NCBI GenBank assembly: GCA_947643405.1
Contig: CANRVY010000019.1
Location: 1 to 34,203, forward strand
Direction of reading: 5' to 3'
Length of the DNA: 34,203 nt
Source: an uncultured Mycoplasmatota bacterium
GTDB taxonomy: Bacteria > Bacillota_I > Bacilli_A > RF39 > UBA660
The notes under the pieces were generated by a model, which saw nothing but the letters and a program-made list of their open reading frames with translations, ran no database searches and had not been told where the DNA came from. This document shows, in pieces, positions 25,261-32,993 of this stretch; the stretch's first letter is position 1; each line of letters begins with the position of its first letter. Both the position numbers and the translations under genes were made by a program.

Positions 25261-27174
25261 TTAATAATTTGGAACAATTCCTACTCCATCAAAGTAATGA
25301 ATATTTGCATCACACCACTGTTTTGATGGTTCATTTCCTGCACCATAAATTTCTGTTAAATCAATAATAAACAAATTATCTACATAAGCAGTCTCTGTTG
25401 CTCCTTCTAAAAAGTTTCTAATTTTCCATGTTCCACTATTTGGATTTTGTAATCCTTGAACTGAAGATAATTTCATCCACTCTGTTGTTTGATTTAATTT
25501 TTTTGCAAACAATAAAGATCCATTATCTGTATCGCTTTGATACATTTCAAACCTGTTATCTGTTGCTGAAAAAGTACTTGCTGATAAGAATTCAACACTT
25601 CCATAATAAACATGAGAAGCTACTGGCGATATAACAGTTTGAGAACTCATAGAAGTTACTCCTTCTTGAAACTGTAAAGAAGAATTTCCAGATTTTGAAA
25701 TGCTAGAAACAATATTAGCGTTAGATAGTGTCCATCCTGCTGCTTCCTCAAATCCACTATTGTTTACTAAATTGGTTGCTACTTTGCCATTATCAATGAT
25801 AAGAGCGGTTATTTTGGCATACCCATTTCCTTCATTTCCAACCATAGCTTCTTCACCATTATAACTTGGCATCCCTTCTGTTCCACTTTTCATAACACTA
25901 TTTTCAAATACATAACCTGAATAATGTTTAGGTTGTCCTGTATGAATTAGATTATTTTCTGTTGAATTTTCTGAAATTGCATTACAACCTGTATATCCTG
26001 TAATGAAGGATGAACCTCCTCCAGCTCCTCCGTGGGTTGCTGAAGCTCCGCTATAATAACCTCCACCTCCACCAGATTGTACTTCGGTAGCATTTAACCC
26101 TCCAAATGTTCCGTTCGCATTCTGCTTTTGAACAGTTCCATTTAATAAATGATCTTCAGGAATTCCTCCTTTGCTTTGAGTTGCTCCTAATCCGATCTGA
26201 TATCCATTTGGATAATCATTTCTAAAATAGCTACCATCAACTAATGCTTGATAACCATTAACTCCATTTAGAGTTCCTCCTTCTCCTCCGTTTCCTTCTC
26301 CATATCCTTCATTTCTAAAATTGGCTCCTCCGCCTCCTGCAGCGACCATAATTCTAGATTTTAATCCTGAAAATGTATTCCAACTTCCATTTACGAGGCG
26401 AACATCTGTTGCTCCTCCTCCTCCTACTCCATAGGATTCTTGCCCTGCTGGAATAGAAGCTCCTCCATTATATCCACCTTCTTTTGTTCCTGATGAAGCT
26501 ATCAACGAGGTATTTTCCTCTGGAGTTCCTCCTACATAAACATACAAATTAGTTCCTATTCCTAAAGAAATATTGCCTTTTGTATAAGCTCCTTTTCCTC
26601 CAATATAGGAAAGTTTATTAGCACGAACTGAACCGTCTTGATTATAGGCTTTTCCTGATATACTTCCTCCTTGGGCTCCCCATAATTCTATTTGATATAA
26701 ACCATTTGTCGGAGTAACAAATTGTTGTTCTTTTCCTGTATATGAATATTCATAAGTAATTGGATCTATAACTTCAATTGTACGTTCCTCTTCAATTACA
26801 TTTCCTTGATAGTTAGCTCTATAAGTTACAAGATAAGTTCCATTTTTTGTAGAATCAAATGTTGGCTCTGAAGTAGTTGTTATTTCTGTATGAATAACAT
26901 TTCCATTTTGATCAATTACCTTTACATCATCTAATAAGTCAAATGTAAAATTGCTTACTTTTGAAGTATTTGCTAATAATATGTCTTTATGAGCATACGA
27001 AAAACTATACGCTCTATTTTGCGTTAAATCTGTAACGATTTCATTTTTTACTTTGTCTAATATCACTTTTCTATTTCCAAGTATTGCAAGTACTCCTACA
27101 ATGAGCATTAAAAAAAGCAACAAAATAGAATACAACATACTGGAAATTGCAAACCCTTTATTATTTAATTTCAT
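25261..27174 (-). CDS. Glycine-rich surface protein with pilin-like N-terminus
   Basis: 637 residues; ATG at 27174 has AAGAGG about 7 bases upstream. The N-terminus K-L-N-N-K-G-F-A-I-S-S-M-L-Y-S followed by a hydrophobic helix (to about 33) resembles a type IV prepilin/pseudopilin leader cut at G|F, though without the usual Glu at mature position 5. Residues about 60-137 form an Ig-like domain (D-V-K-V-I-D-Q-N-G-N-V, then G-T-Y-L-V-T-Y-R-A). About 145-455 is a glycine-rich domain of G-G-x-G type (GVGGGGATDVR, AAGGGGAN, SGGGGGYYSG, HGGAGGGSSF). About 462-605 is a jelly-roll, carbohydrate-binding-like module (V-N-N-S-G-F-E-E onwards). Surface display or adhesion is inferred; no pilus genes lie nearby. 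Confidence 0.78.
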   Translation of the reverse strand: MKLNNKGFAISSMLYSILLLFLMLIVGVLAILGNRKVILDKVKNEIVTDLTQNRAYSFSYAHKDILLANTSKVSNFTFDLLDDVKVIDQNGNVIHTEITTTSEPTFDSTKNGTYLVTYRANYQGNVIEEERTIEVIDPITYEYSYTGKEQQFVTPTNGLYQIELWGAQGGSISGKAYNQDGSVRANKLSYIGGKGAYTKGNISLGIGTNLYVYVGGTPEENTSLIASSGTKEGGYNGGASIPAGQESYGVGGGGATDVRLVNGSWNTFSGLKSRIMVAAGGGGANFRNEGYGEGNGGEGGTLNGVNGYQALVDGSYFRNDYPNGYQIGLGATQSKGGIPEDHLLNGTVQKQNANGTFGGLNATEVQSGGGGGYYSGASATHGGAGGGSSFITGYTGCNAISENSTENNLIHTGQPKHYSGYVFENSVMKSGTEGMPSYNGEEAMVGNEGNGYAKITALIIDNGKVATNLVNNSGFEEAAGWTLSNANIVSSISKSGNSSLQFQEGVTSMSSQTVISPVASHVYYGSVEFLSASTFSATDNRFEMYQSDTDNGSLLFAKKLNQTTEWMKLSSVQGLQNPNSGTWKIRNFLEGATETAYVDNLFIIDLTEIYGAGNEPSKQWCDANIHYFDGVGIVPNY

Positions 27175-27191
27175 GTTAGTACCTCTTATTC

Positions 27192-27221
27192 TTTATAATA
27201 TTATTATATTTATTATAACAA
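27192..27221 (-). promoter_or_regulatory. Possible promoter of the glycine-rich gene
   Basis: On the minus strand TTGTTA (27221-27216), 18 bases, TATAAA (27197-27192). The region is almost all A/T, so the match is of limited weight. Confidence 0.4.
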
Positions 27222-27227
27222 TAGATG

Positions 27228-27255
27228 AAAAAAAAAACAACATTAATTTGCTGTT
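27228..27255 (-). terminator. Terminator of the yceD-rpmF transcript
   Basis: On the minus strand AACAGCA and TGTTGTT pair around AATTAA, followed by ten T. It overlaps the last codons of rpmF. Confidence 0.65.
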
Positions 27256-27431
27256 TCTTCTGTTTTTACTACTTCTCTACCTTTGTAAGTACCACAGTTT
27301 GGACATACTCTATGTGGTCTAATATCTGCTCCACATTTTGTACATTTTGTAGTTCCATTTGCGCTAATTACATAATGAGTACGACGTTTTCTACCTCTCG
27401 TCTTACTTACTTTTCTAAATGGTACAGCCAT
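27243..27431 (-). CDS. rpmF: 50S ribosomal protein L32
   Basis: 62 residues. MAVPFRKVSKTRGRKRR is the typical L32 start; two Cys pairs (C-T-K-C and C-P-N-C) form the zinc ribbon, so this is the Zn-binding (C+) form. It follows the YceD gene by 16 bases, the classic yceD-rpmF pairing, with AGAGGTG as ribosome site. Confidence 0.97.
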   Translation of the reverse strand: MAVPFRKVSKTRGRKRRTHYVISANGTTKCTKCGADIRPHRVCPNCGTYKGREVVKTEETAN

Positions 27432-27447
27432 GGTTCACACCTCTTTC

Positions 27448-27927
27448 TTATAATAAATCTTTTAATTTTTCTAATGCAGGATTCTTCGTATCCATTTTGT
27501 CAGTTACAAATTTCCAACCTTCACCTTCTGATACTACAGAATAAGCATCTGGACTTGTCACTTTCATGGGAATTTCCATTAGTATATTTTCCCATATAAT
27601 TGGTAAAATATCAATAGAATTTTCTATCTTTTTATGATTTTCATCAATTTCTTCCATTAATTCATCTAAATTCCCAACAATGTGAATATGAAGAGGAACA
27701 GAAACTGGTTTTAATGTAATAGAACAAGGTAATACCATCGTTCCAGTTACTTCTACATCCAATAAAAATCCATCTAATACATCTCTAGTAATTTTTCCCT
27801 TTAAATTAATCTTTAATGGTTCTAGTAAATCGGTACTAGAAGTTAAACTACTATCTATTTCATAAGCATCATTAATTTCTATCTTTTTTTCGATCTTATT
27901 CTTAACTCTTGTTAAATCGAAATTCAT
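27448..27927 (-). CDS. yceD: YceD family protein (DUF177)
   Basis: 159 residues. ATG at 27927 is chosen because AAAGGAGG lies 7 bases before it; the upstream ATGs at 27933 and 27960 are too close to, or upstream of, that site. DUF177/YceD proteins are encoded next to rpmF in most bacteria and are implicated in rRNA/ribosome biogenesis. The protein has the beta-rich middle (V-T-G-T-M-V-L-P-C-S-I-T-L, with the conserved Cys) and the C-terminal segment around D-P-A/N-P-A-L-E-K-L-K-D-L-L. No membrane segment. Confidence 0.88.
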   Translation of the reverse strand: MNFDLTRVKNKIEKKIEINDAYEIDSSLTSSTDLLEPLKINLKGKITRDVLDGFLLDVEVTGTMVLPCSITLKPVSVPLHIHIVGNLDELMEEIDENHKKIENSIDILPIIWENILMEIPMKVTSPDAYSVVSEGEGWKFVTDKMDTKNPALEKLKDLL

Positions 27928-27951
27928 TTCCATTCCTCCTTTCGCCATTTT

Positions 27952-27980
27952 ATTATACATAAAAGAATTCTAAAAATCAA
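27952..27980 (-). promoter_or_regulatory. Promoter of yceD-rpmF
   Basis: On the minus strand TTGATT (27980-27975), 17 bases, TATAAT (27957-27952), 24 bases before the start codon. Confidence 0.75.
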
Positions 27981-27995
27981 GTTATTCTAATATCA

Positions 27996-28030
27996 GAAAA
28001 ACAAACTAAGCATCTTAAGCTGCTAGTTTG
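27996..28030 (-). terminator. Terminator of the spoIIAA-sigF transcript
   Basis: On the minus strand CAAACTA pairs with TAGTTTG, extended by GCA/TGC past a bulge, around an 8-base loop, then TTTTT. The stem begins inside the last codons of the sigma gene. Confidence 0.65.
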
Positions 28031-28680
28031 TCTTTTAACTTCACTAATACTTTTTGTTCTTTTCTTGATACTTGAACTTGACTCATTCCAAGAATATTTG
28101 CCGTTTCACTTTGGGTTTGATCTTTCATGTAGCGTTCACAAATGAGTGATCTTTCTAAAGGATCCAGTTTAGAAACTTCTTCTCTGAGTGCAATTAAAGT
28201 ATTTAAGTCAACTCGTTCTGCTTGCCCAACTGTATCATGAAGTGTTATGATCTTTCCATCTTCTTTAATCGGCTCATCTATACTTCTAATAGTTTCCTTA
28301 GAATGAATTGCTTCACTGATCACAAATTCTGGAACTTCTAAAAAATCTGCCAACTCTTGAAAAGTTGGTTCTCGCATCAAGCGTTGAGATAATAATATGC
28401 TTGCTTTTTCAATTTTAAGAGTTAATTTAGTAATTTCTCTACTAACTTTCATTCCTTGATTTTCTCTCATAAATTTTTTCATTTCACCAACAATATAAGG
28501 ATATGCATAAGTAGAAAATTTTGTACCAAAGGAGGCATCATAATTGTTATATGCGTTATTTAAACCAATCCAGCCGACCTGAAATAAATCTTCAAGTAAA
28601 AAGGGAGACCCAAATTGATGGGCAATAGAATAAATTAAATTTTGATGTTCATTTAAAACTGCATTTTTTTCAGTTTCCAT
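28015..28680 (-). CDS. sigF: Sporulation sigma factor, SigF-like
   Basis: 221 residues from ATG at 28680 (AAAGGAG 5 bases upstream). Sigma-70 family without region 1: region 2 with E-D-L-F-Q-V-G-W-I-G-L and F-S-T-Y-A-Y-P-Y-I-V-G-E-M (about 30-68), region 3 (about 80-140), and region 4 with the helix-turn-helix Q-S-E-T-A-N-I-L-G-M-S-Q-V-Q-V-S-R (about 190-207). I call it SigF rather than SigG because the STAS-domain gene precedes it and the SigG-specific N-terminal extension is missing. SigF directs early forespore transcription. In the usual spoIIA operon the order is spoIIAA-spoIIAB-sigF; here spoIIAB is absent and 13 bases separate the two genes. Confidence 0.88.
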   Translation of the reverse strand: METEKNAVLNEHQNLIYSIAHQFGSPFLLEDLFQVGWIGLNNAYNNYDASFGTKFSTYAYPYIVGEMKKFMRENQGMKVSREITKLTLKIEKASILLSQRLMREPTFQELADFLEVPEFVISEAIHSKETIRSIDEPIKEDGKIITLHDTVGQAERVDLNTLIALREEVSKLDPLERSLICERYMKDQTQSETANILGMSQVQVSRKEQKVLVKLKDKLAA

Positions 28681-28693
28681 AAACACTCCTTTA

Positions 28694-29041
28694 TTATGTT
28701 TCAAAAATATGAAAAGCGCTTAATTCATCACTTGTTTCATTCATATATTTTAATAGCCTGCTATTAATTATTTTTTGTTTCACAATTGTTTTTTCTACTC
28801 CACATAGCATACTTTTCCCTTTGTTGTTCCTACAAAGTTCATAATTATAAAAAAGAGTACTGATTCCTTTCATATCAATAGAAATTAAATTTTCTACATT
28901 GAATACAATATTCCTAATTCCTGCTTCTTTTACTAGTTCTGTAACCTCTTTATTTAATTTATTCACAGTATCTTTAATCAGTTCACCTTCAAGCCGTACA
29001 AATAAAATTCCTTTTCTACATTCCATATTGATTTCTAGCAT
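28694..29041 (-). CDS. STAS-domain protein, SpoIIAA-like (phosphorylation site lost)
   Basis: 115 residues, one STAS domain, collinear with SpoIIAA: L-F-V-R-L-E-G-E-L, then R-N-I-V-F-N-V-E-N-L, then I-S-I-D-M-K-G-I-S-T-L-F. In SpoIIAA the last segment contains D-S-S-G, whose first Ser (58) is phosphorylated by the anti-sigma kinase SpoIIAB. Here the two Ser are Met57 and Lys58. So this protein cannot be regulated by phosphorylation at that site. Directly upstream of the sigF-like gene, with no spoIIAB between. AGGTG lies about 10 bases before the ATG, a rather long spacing. It may be constitutively active, or may have another partner. Confidence 0.82.
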   Translation of the reverse strand: MLEINMECRKGILFVRLEGELIKDTVNKLNKEVTELVKEAGIRNIVFNVENLISIDMKGISTLFYNYELCRNNKGKSMLCGVEKTIVKQKIINSRLLKYMNETSDELSAFHIFET

Positions 29042-29061
29042 GTCACATTATCACCTCACTT

Positions 29062-29090
29062 ATTAACTTTATCATGAGACTAAAACCTTT
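29062..29090 (-). promoter_or_regulatory. Possible SigH-type promoter of the spoIIAA-sigF operon
   Basis: On the minus strand AAAGGTTTT (29090-29082) and AGTTAAT (29068-29062), 13 bases apart, resemble RnAGGAwWW and RnnGAAT with one mismatch each. The spoIIA operon of B. subtilis uses SigH; the match here is suggestive only. Confidence 0.35.
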
Positions 29091-29108
29091 TCTATTCATT
29101 CGACAAAA

Positions 29109-30278
29109 TTAGATTTTTTTTTTCATCGTCATAATTCGACCTAATATATATCCCAAAAAAAGTATGAGAATATAAATTGAAATATTTAAAGATTGCTTTT
29201 TTACCTCTACTGTTTTATTTTTTTCTAAATTTTCACTTTTCTCATTTTGGGATGTTGCTAATCTATACTTTAAATTTTCTACTTCCTTTTTTAAAAATAT
29301 ATTATCCTGTTTTAATATACTATTAATAGGTTGTTCTTTCAATGTTATCTTTTCAATTGGAAATTCTTTTAATACCAGCTTTTCTACAGGTACTTCTTTT
29401 GTAACAATAACTTCTTTAATCTCAGGTTCTACCTTATGGACTCTACAAAATAATCGTTTTCTTTCCGTTGATAAATCTGGATATGGATAACCGTCTATCA
29501 TAGTACTGCTAAATTCTTTACTATATTCTTTTATCTCTTTTTCATAATAATGCATTTTTTCTTGATATCGATATTGTTCTCTTCTGTAAACTTTTGTATG
29601 AGCACTTTCTTCAACTTTTTCTGAAGATACATTTTCTTCTTCATATAAAAATTGATTTGGCATCATTTTACGCTCCATAAAATTTATTGTCGTTGATATG
29701 GAAAACCACTGTCTTGTATAAGTCTGCATACAACTAGGCAGATCTAATTCATATAACCACTCTATTAAAAAGGCATTTTCTTCTTCATATTCATTAACAA
29801 GGGTCATTTCTACTTCTAATTCATCAAAATAACAAGGATCTTCTAATTCTAAAATTATTTCATTATCCAGTTTTTCCATTTTATAAGATATTTGATCTCT
29901 ACCTTTATAAAATAAAATAGAAGCAAATGTAAGACTAGAATTATTTATTTCAGATACGCGAATATATTTGATTTTTTGCATCAATTGATAATGATAGACG
30001 ACTTTAGTCTCAATATTTTCTTTTTCATTCGGATATTCTTCTTGCCACTCTGACCATGGACCAAATGTCCAAAAATTCGTTTCTAAGAATTCTTCTGATG
30101 GAGCTTCATTAAAATATCCACCTTCTTTTTTTATTTTGTACCATTGATACTCTTTTTCTTCTTTGATTTCTAATGTTCCTCCGTTTATCGCAGGAATCTT
30201 TTCTACCTCTTTCCACTCTTCTGCATACACAGTAAAAAATGGGAAAACCATTAAAATCAACATCACTAATTTTTTCAT
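29109..30278 (-). CDS. Exported membrane protein with WSxW motif and coiled coil
   Basis: 389 residues from ATG at 30278 (AGGTG 6-7 bases upstream; the in-frame GTG at 30287 lies in that site). Signal peptide 1-19 ending V-Y-A. Around residues 70-100 it has F-G-P-W-S-E-W-Q-E followed by E-T-K-V-V-Y-H-Y-Q, the pattern of thrombospondin type 1-like repeats (W-S-x-W with a basic/aromatic strand). The middle is acidic, with two Cys; the stretch V-P-V-E-K-L-V-L-K-E-F-P-I-E-K-I-T-L-K-E-Q-P-I shows an 11-residue K-E-x-P-[IV]-x-K repeat. Then a coiled coil (about 315-355) and a C-terminal membrane helix with KKK end. No family recognised. It precedes spoIIAA on the same strand. Confidence 0.65.
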   Translation of the reverse strand: MKKLVMLILMVFPFFTVYAEEWKEVEKIPAINGGTLEIKEEKEYQWYKIKKEGGYFNEAPSEEFLETNFWTFGPWSEWQEEYPNEKENIETKVVYHYQLMQKIKYIRVSEINNSSLTFASILFYKGRDQISYKMEKLDNEIILELEDPCYFDELEVEMTLVNEYEEENAFLIEWLYELDLPSCMQTYTRQWFSISTTINFMERKMMPNQFLYEEENVSSEKVEESAHTKVYRREQYRYQEKMHYYEKEIKEYSKEFSSTMIDGYPYPDLSTERKRLFCRVHKVEPEIKEVIVTKEVPVEKLVLKEFPIEKITLKEQPINSILKQDNIFLKKEVENLKYRLATSQNEKSENLEKNKTVEVKKQSLNISIYILILFLGYILGRIMTMKKKI

Positions 30279-30420
30279 TTCTTTCACCTCAAAAGTATTA
30301 TTCTATACGAAAACAAAAAAATACTAATTTTTCTTATAAAAAAAGTGAATTTTTTGAAGTTGTAAGATAAATGTAGACATAAAAAAGTGTCTACATTTTT
30401 TGTTATAATAAAAAAAGGAG

Positions 30421-31035
30421 ATGATAAAAGTTGCAAGAAAAGGTCAAAGATTTAAATATTGGACAGCAAATGAGAAATATAAAATACTTAAACCAGCTTT
30501 AGAATTTGAGAAAAGTACATGGAATATAACTATAGAAGCAGGATTAAATAATGGAATGATTAATAATTGGATAAAAAAATATAGAGAAAATGGAATGGAT
30601 GGATTAACTTCCAATATAAAAATATGAAATTGAAAATGAACAATCAAAAAAAGGATACCTAGTGAAAGGAGATGGTTCAGTTGTAACGTTCCAGAAATAA
30701 AACAAAAAGAGTTTGAAATTGCTGAAACATTAAGTAAAGAATTTTCTGTTAAGTCTTTATGTGAAATAATGAATATATCAAGAAGTGGCTATTATAAATG
30801 GTTAAAGACTAAAGATATTCTAAATAGATATGAAATCAATCGAAAAAATTTAGAACGATTAATTATAGATATTCATAAAAAAAGCCGAGTTATGGATATC
30901 ATAGAATAAATGCGATAATAAGACGAGAAACTGGGTAGTATGTTTCTGGCAATTTAGTTCATAAAGTATGTAAAATTTTAAAAATAAGAAGCATGGCAAA
31001 ACATTATAAAAAATATATAAAGGGAAAAGAATCAA
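30421..31035 (+). pseudogene. IS3-family transposase remnant (OrfA-like then OrfB-like pieces)
   Basis: 30421-30627 encodes a helix-turn-helix OrfA-like start (Y-W-T-A-N-E-K-Y-K-I-L, then N-N-W-I-K-K-Y-R-E-N-G-M-D-G-L). 30703-30909 encodes the OrfB start: S-V-K-S-L-C-E-I-M-N-I-S-R-S-G-Y-Y-K-W-L, the IS3/IS150 signature, ending at TAA. In another frame R-I-N-A-I-I-R-R-E-T-G (around 30903-30935) and M-A-K-H-Y-K-K-Y-I-K-G-K (30993 on) continue OrfB. Frameshifts and a stop break it, and the catalytic DDE part is missing. Confidence 0.75.
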
Positions 31036-31474
31036 TCAAATATTTCTTTAATTATCAAATAATCATAATAATCAGGATCTTCCTTATTTCTATACTTATA
31101 ATAAGTTTTAGGATTTATATTAAGTACAGCACACATGTTAATAAGTTTATAATTACCTTTATAAAGATTTATAAATTTTACCTTTTCTCTCGTTGTGCCT
31201 TGAGGAAGGACCGGCATTTTTTTAATATTTCATATCTTTCTTTCCAATCTTCTTTTGTTAAATCTGAATCTTTTTTTCTTCCTCTTTTTTTACCAACATT
31301 AGGATATAATTCAGGATGATTTATATATCTTCTTTTCCATGTTTTTACAGTGTATATTGATATATTATTTATTTTGGCAAGATGATATGCAGTTACACCA
31401 TCGTTCATTTGATTAACAATGTCGTTTACAAATTTATCAGTATATTTGATGTGTTTTTGTCCTTTTGAAGCCAT
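31032..31474 (-). pseudogene. Second IS3-type transposase remnant (OrfA plus truncated OrfB)
   Basis: OrfA runs from ATG at 31474 (AAGGAGG, 7 bases upstream) to 31178: M-A-S-K-G-Q-K, then a helix-turn-helix (A-Y-H-L-A-K-I-N-N-I-S-I-Y-T-V-K-T-W) and a Lys/Arg-rich end. OrfB continues in the -1 frame from about 31217 (M-P-V-L-P-Q-G-T-T-R-E-K, then M-C-A-V-L-N-I-N-P-K-T-Y-Y-K-Y) and stops at 31032, lacking its DDE domain. The switch point is A-AAA-AAA near 31217, a typical slippery heptamer of IS3 elements. Confidence 0.75.
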
Positions 31475-31634
31475 AAGAAAACACCTCCTTTCGGAAATGT
31501 ATTCTATCATATTTTTATAAACAGGTTTTTAATTTATGTCTACTCTAAGGGGTGCATTTCATAGAACTCAACTAGGGTTTCAATAACACTTTTTTAGTGT
31601 CTACTTTTTATTGACAAGTTCAAAAAATTCACTT

Positions 31635-32993
31635 TTATTTCATTTTATCAATAGTACTAGCATTTGCTTTGACAATAATTTGTATATTTCCTAATTCACT
31701 ATAATGATACCAACGTAGATTTTTTAACTCCCTCATAATCATATTATATACTTTTCTTCTACTTGCTTTATTTACTTTTTTATTTGTCGCTTTTAATCTA
31801 TAAAAATTTGTATCATCCAATTCTTTTTCTTCCATATCTACATCTAAAATAAAATCAGAATAATAAGAAACAACAATTTTTATTTCATTATCATCTAGTG
31901 CGTTATCTTCCTTTACTTCATAATCATAGTAAGATATATGAAAATATTCATTGGTAAGTGTTTCTTCATAAACAATCTCTTTTCTACTAAAAGAATTGTC
32001 AGGCAGTCCTTGATAAACTTCAAAATCAGCAAGGGTTCCAATACTGAAAAAACAACCAGATACAAAAACAACAGCACTTATAATTAAAGAATAACAATAT
32101 ATTTTTTTATTTCCATATAATAAATTGTAAAATACTTTAGTAAGAAATGTTAAAAAGATAGTAACACCTAATAACATCAAAAACACACCTATAATTGGCA
32201 CTCCTTTGATTAAGAGAAAGATTAATGCTACTAAAGCAATATAACACCCAAAATCAGCAATATATAAAGGAAAGACAATAAAGAAAAACAAGAGTGCTTT
32301 TAAAATCTCCAGAATAACATTGAAAGCACTAGTTTCTTTTCTTATAATTTGTTCTTTCTCTTCTTTTTCAATTACAGTTTTTTTTTTGTTTATTTTCTTT
32401 TTTTTTGAATCTTTTTTAGAAGTTACAAAATATGGTTTAAAGATAATCACTACAATAATGACACAAATAATTAAATAAATGACCCCTATAAAACATCTTA
32501 ATAGTATCCTAAAGATAGAATCGAAAGGAGGAAAAGCCATTTCAAAAATATTTATTCCTAAACATTCTATCAAATAGAATGGAATTCGCAAGAGTGATAA
32601 GCCAATTAATAATATGATAGCTTTTATAACCACTTCAAATACCATTTCTAAAGTCCAATTTTGATCATTATTTTTAAAGTCTTCAACGACATCTTGAGTC
32701 CATTCTGATAATTTTTCTGCTCCTCTTTTTATTAGATTTTCTCCATCTTCTACAAACTCTTTTACTTTATCTTTATTTTTCGCATAATCAGGATTAATTT
32801 TATAAGCTTTTAAAATTTCTCTAGAAAGTTCATCAACACTCCCAAAGTCAGCTACCGCTTCCTCTTCACTACTACCATGTTTTACTTTTTCTTCAATGGT
32901 ATCTTTATATTCATTTAAAATATCATTTCTTTCTTCTTCACTCAAAATTTGTAATTTTTCTTCTAATATCTTCAAAAATTTCTTTTTGTTCAT
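31635..32993 (-). CDS. DUF1700 (HAAS-domain) membrane protein
   Basis: 452 residues. The N-terminal HAAS-type helical domain (about 1-65) has L-S-E-E-E-R-N-D-I-L-N-E-Y and G-S-S-E-E-E-A-V-A-D-F-G, typical of DUF1700. Several membrane helices follow: about 122-145, 160-187, then 225-262 and 268-312 in the second half, and a C-terminal extracytoplasmic domain (about 335-450). PadR plus DUF1700 gene pairs are common in Firmicutes and act in envelope stress or antimicrobial response in cases studied. Its ATG overlaps the PadR stop (ATGA), so it is translationally coupled. The inverted repeat of the IS3-type insertion begins at its stop codon. Confidence 0.88.
   Translation of the reverse strand: MNKKKFLKILEEKLQILSEEERNDILNEYKDTIEEKVKHGSSEEEAVADFGSVDELSREILKAYKINPDYAKNKDKVKEFVEDGENLIKRGAEKLSEWTQDVVEDFKNNDQNWTLEMVFEVVIKAIILLIGLSLLRIPFYLIECLGINIFEMAFPPFDSIFRILLRCFIGVIYLIICVIIVVIIFKPYFVTSKKDSKKKKINKKKTVIEKEEKEQIIRKETSAFNVILEILKALLFFFIVFPLYIADFGCYIALVALIFLLIKGVPIIGVFLMLLGVTIFLTFLTKVFYNLLYGNKKIYCYSLIISAVVFVSGCFFSIGTLADFEVYQGLPDNSFSRKEIVYEETLTNEYFHISYYDYEVKEDNALDDNEIKIVVSYYSDFILDVDMEEKELDDTNFYRLKATNKKVNKASRRKVYNMIMRELKNLRWYHYSELGNIQIIVKANASTIDKMK

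Larger units (their letters stand above)
30341..31636. mobile_element. Decayed IS3-type insertion with long inverted ends
   Basis: The left arm (30341-30390) and the complement of the right arm (31586-31636) agree in about 45 of 52 aligned columns, beginning AAAAGTGAATTTTTTGAA on both and including GTAGACA and AAAAAAGTGT. Between them lie two transposase remnants in opposite, converging orientation meeting near 31035. Both are incomplete, so no functional transposase remains. Left of the remnant the arm also contains a local palindrome, TGTAGACA and TGTCTACA, spaced by 8 bases. The element sits immediately after the stop of the DUF1700 gene. Confidence 0.65.

Noticed and set aside
28015-28680. 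Assignment of the sigma gene as SigG or SigB
   Set aside because: The SigG-specific N-terminal extension is missing, and the adjacent STAS gene is the spoIIA arrangement; SigB operons carry rsbW, which is not seen.
30341-31636. An intact insertion sequence or a composite transposon with cargo
   Set aside because: Both transposase remnants lack the DDE domain and carry stops or truncation; no cargo gene lies between the inverted ends.
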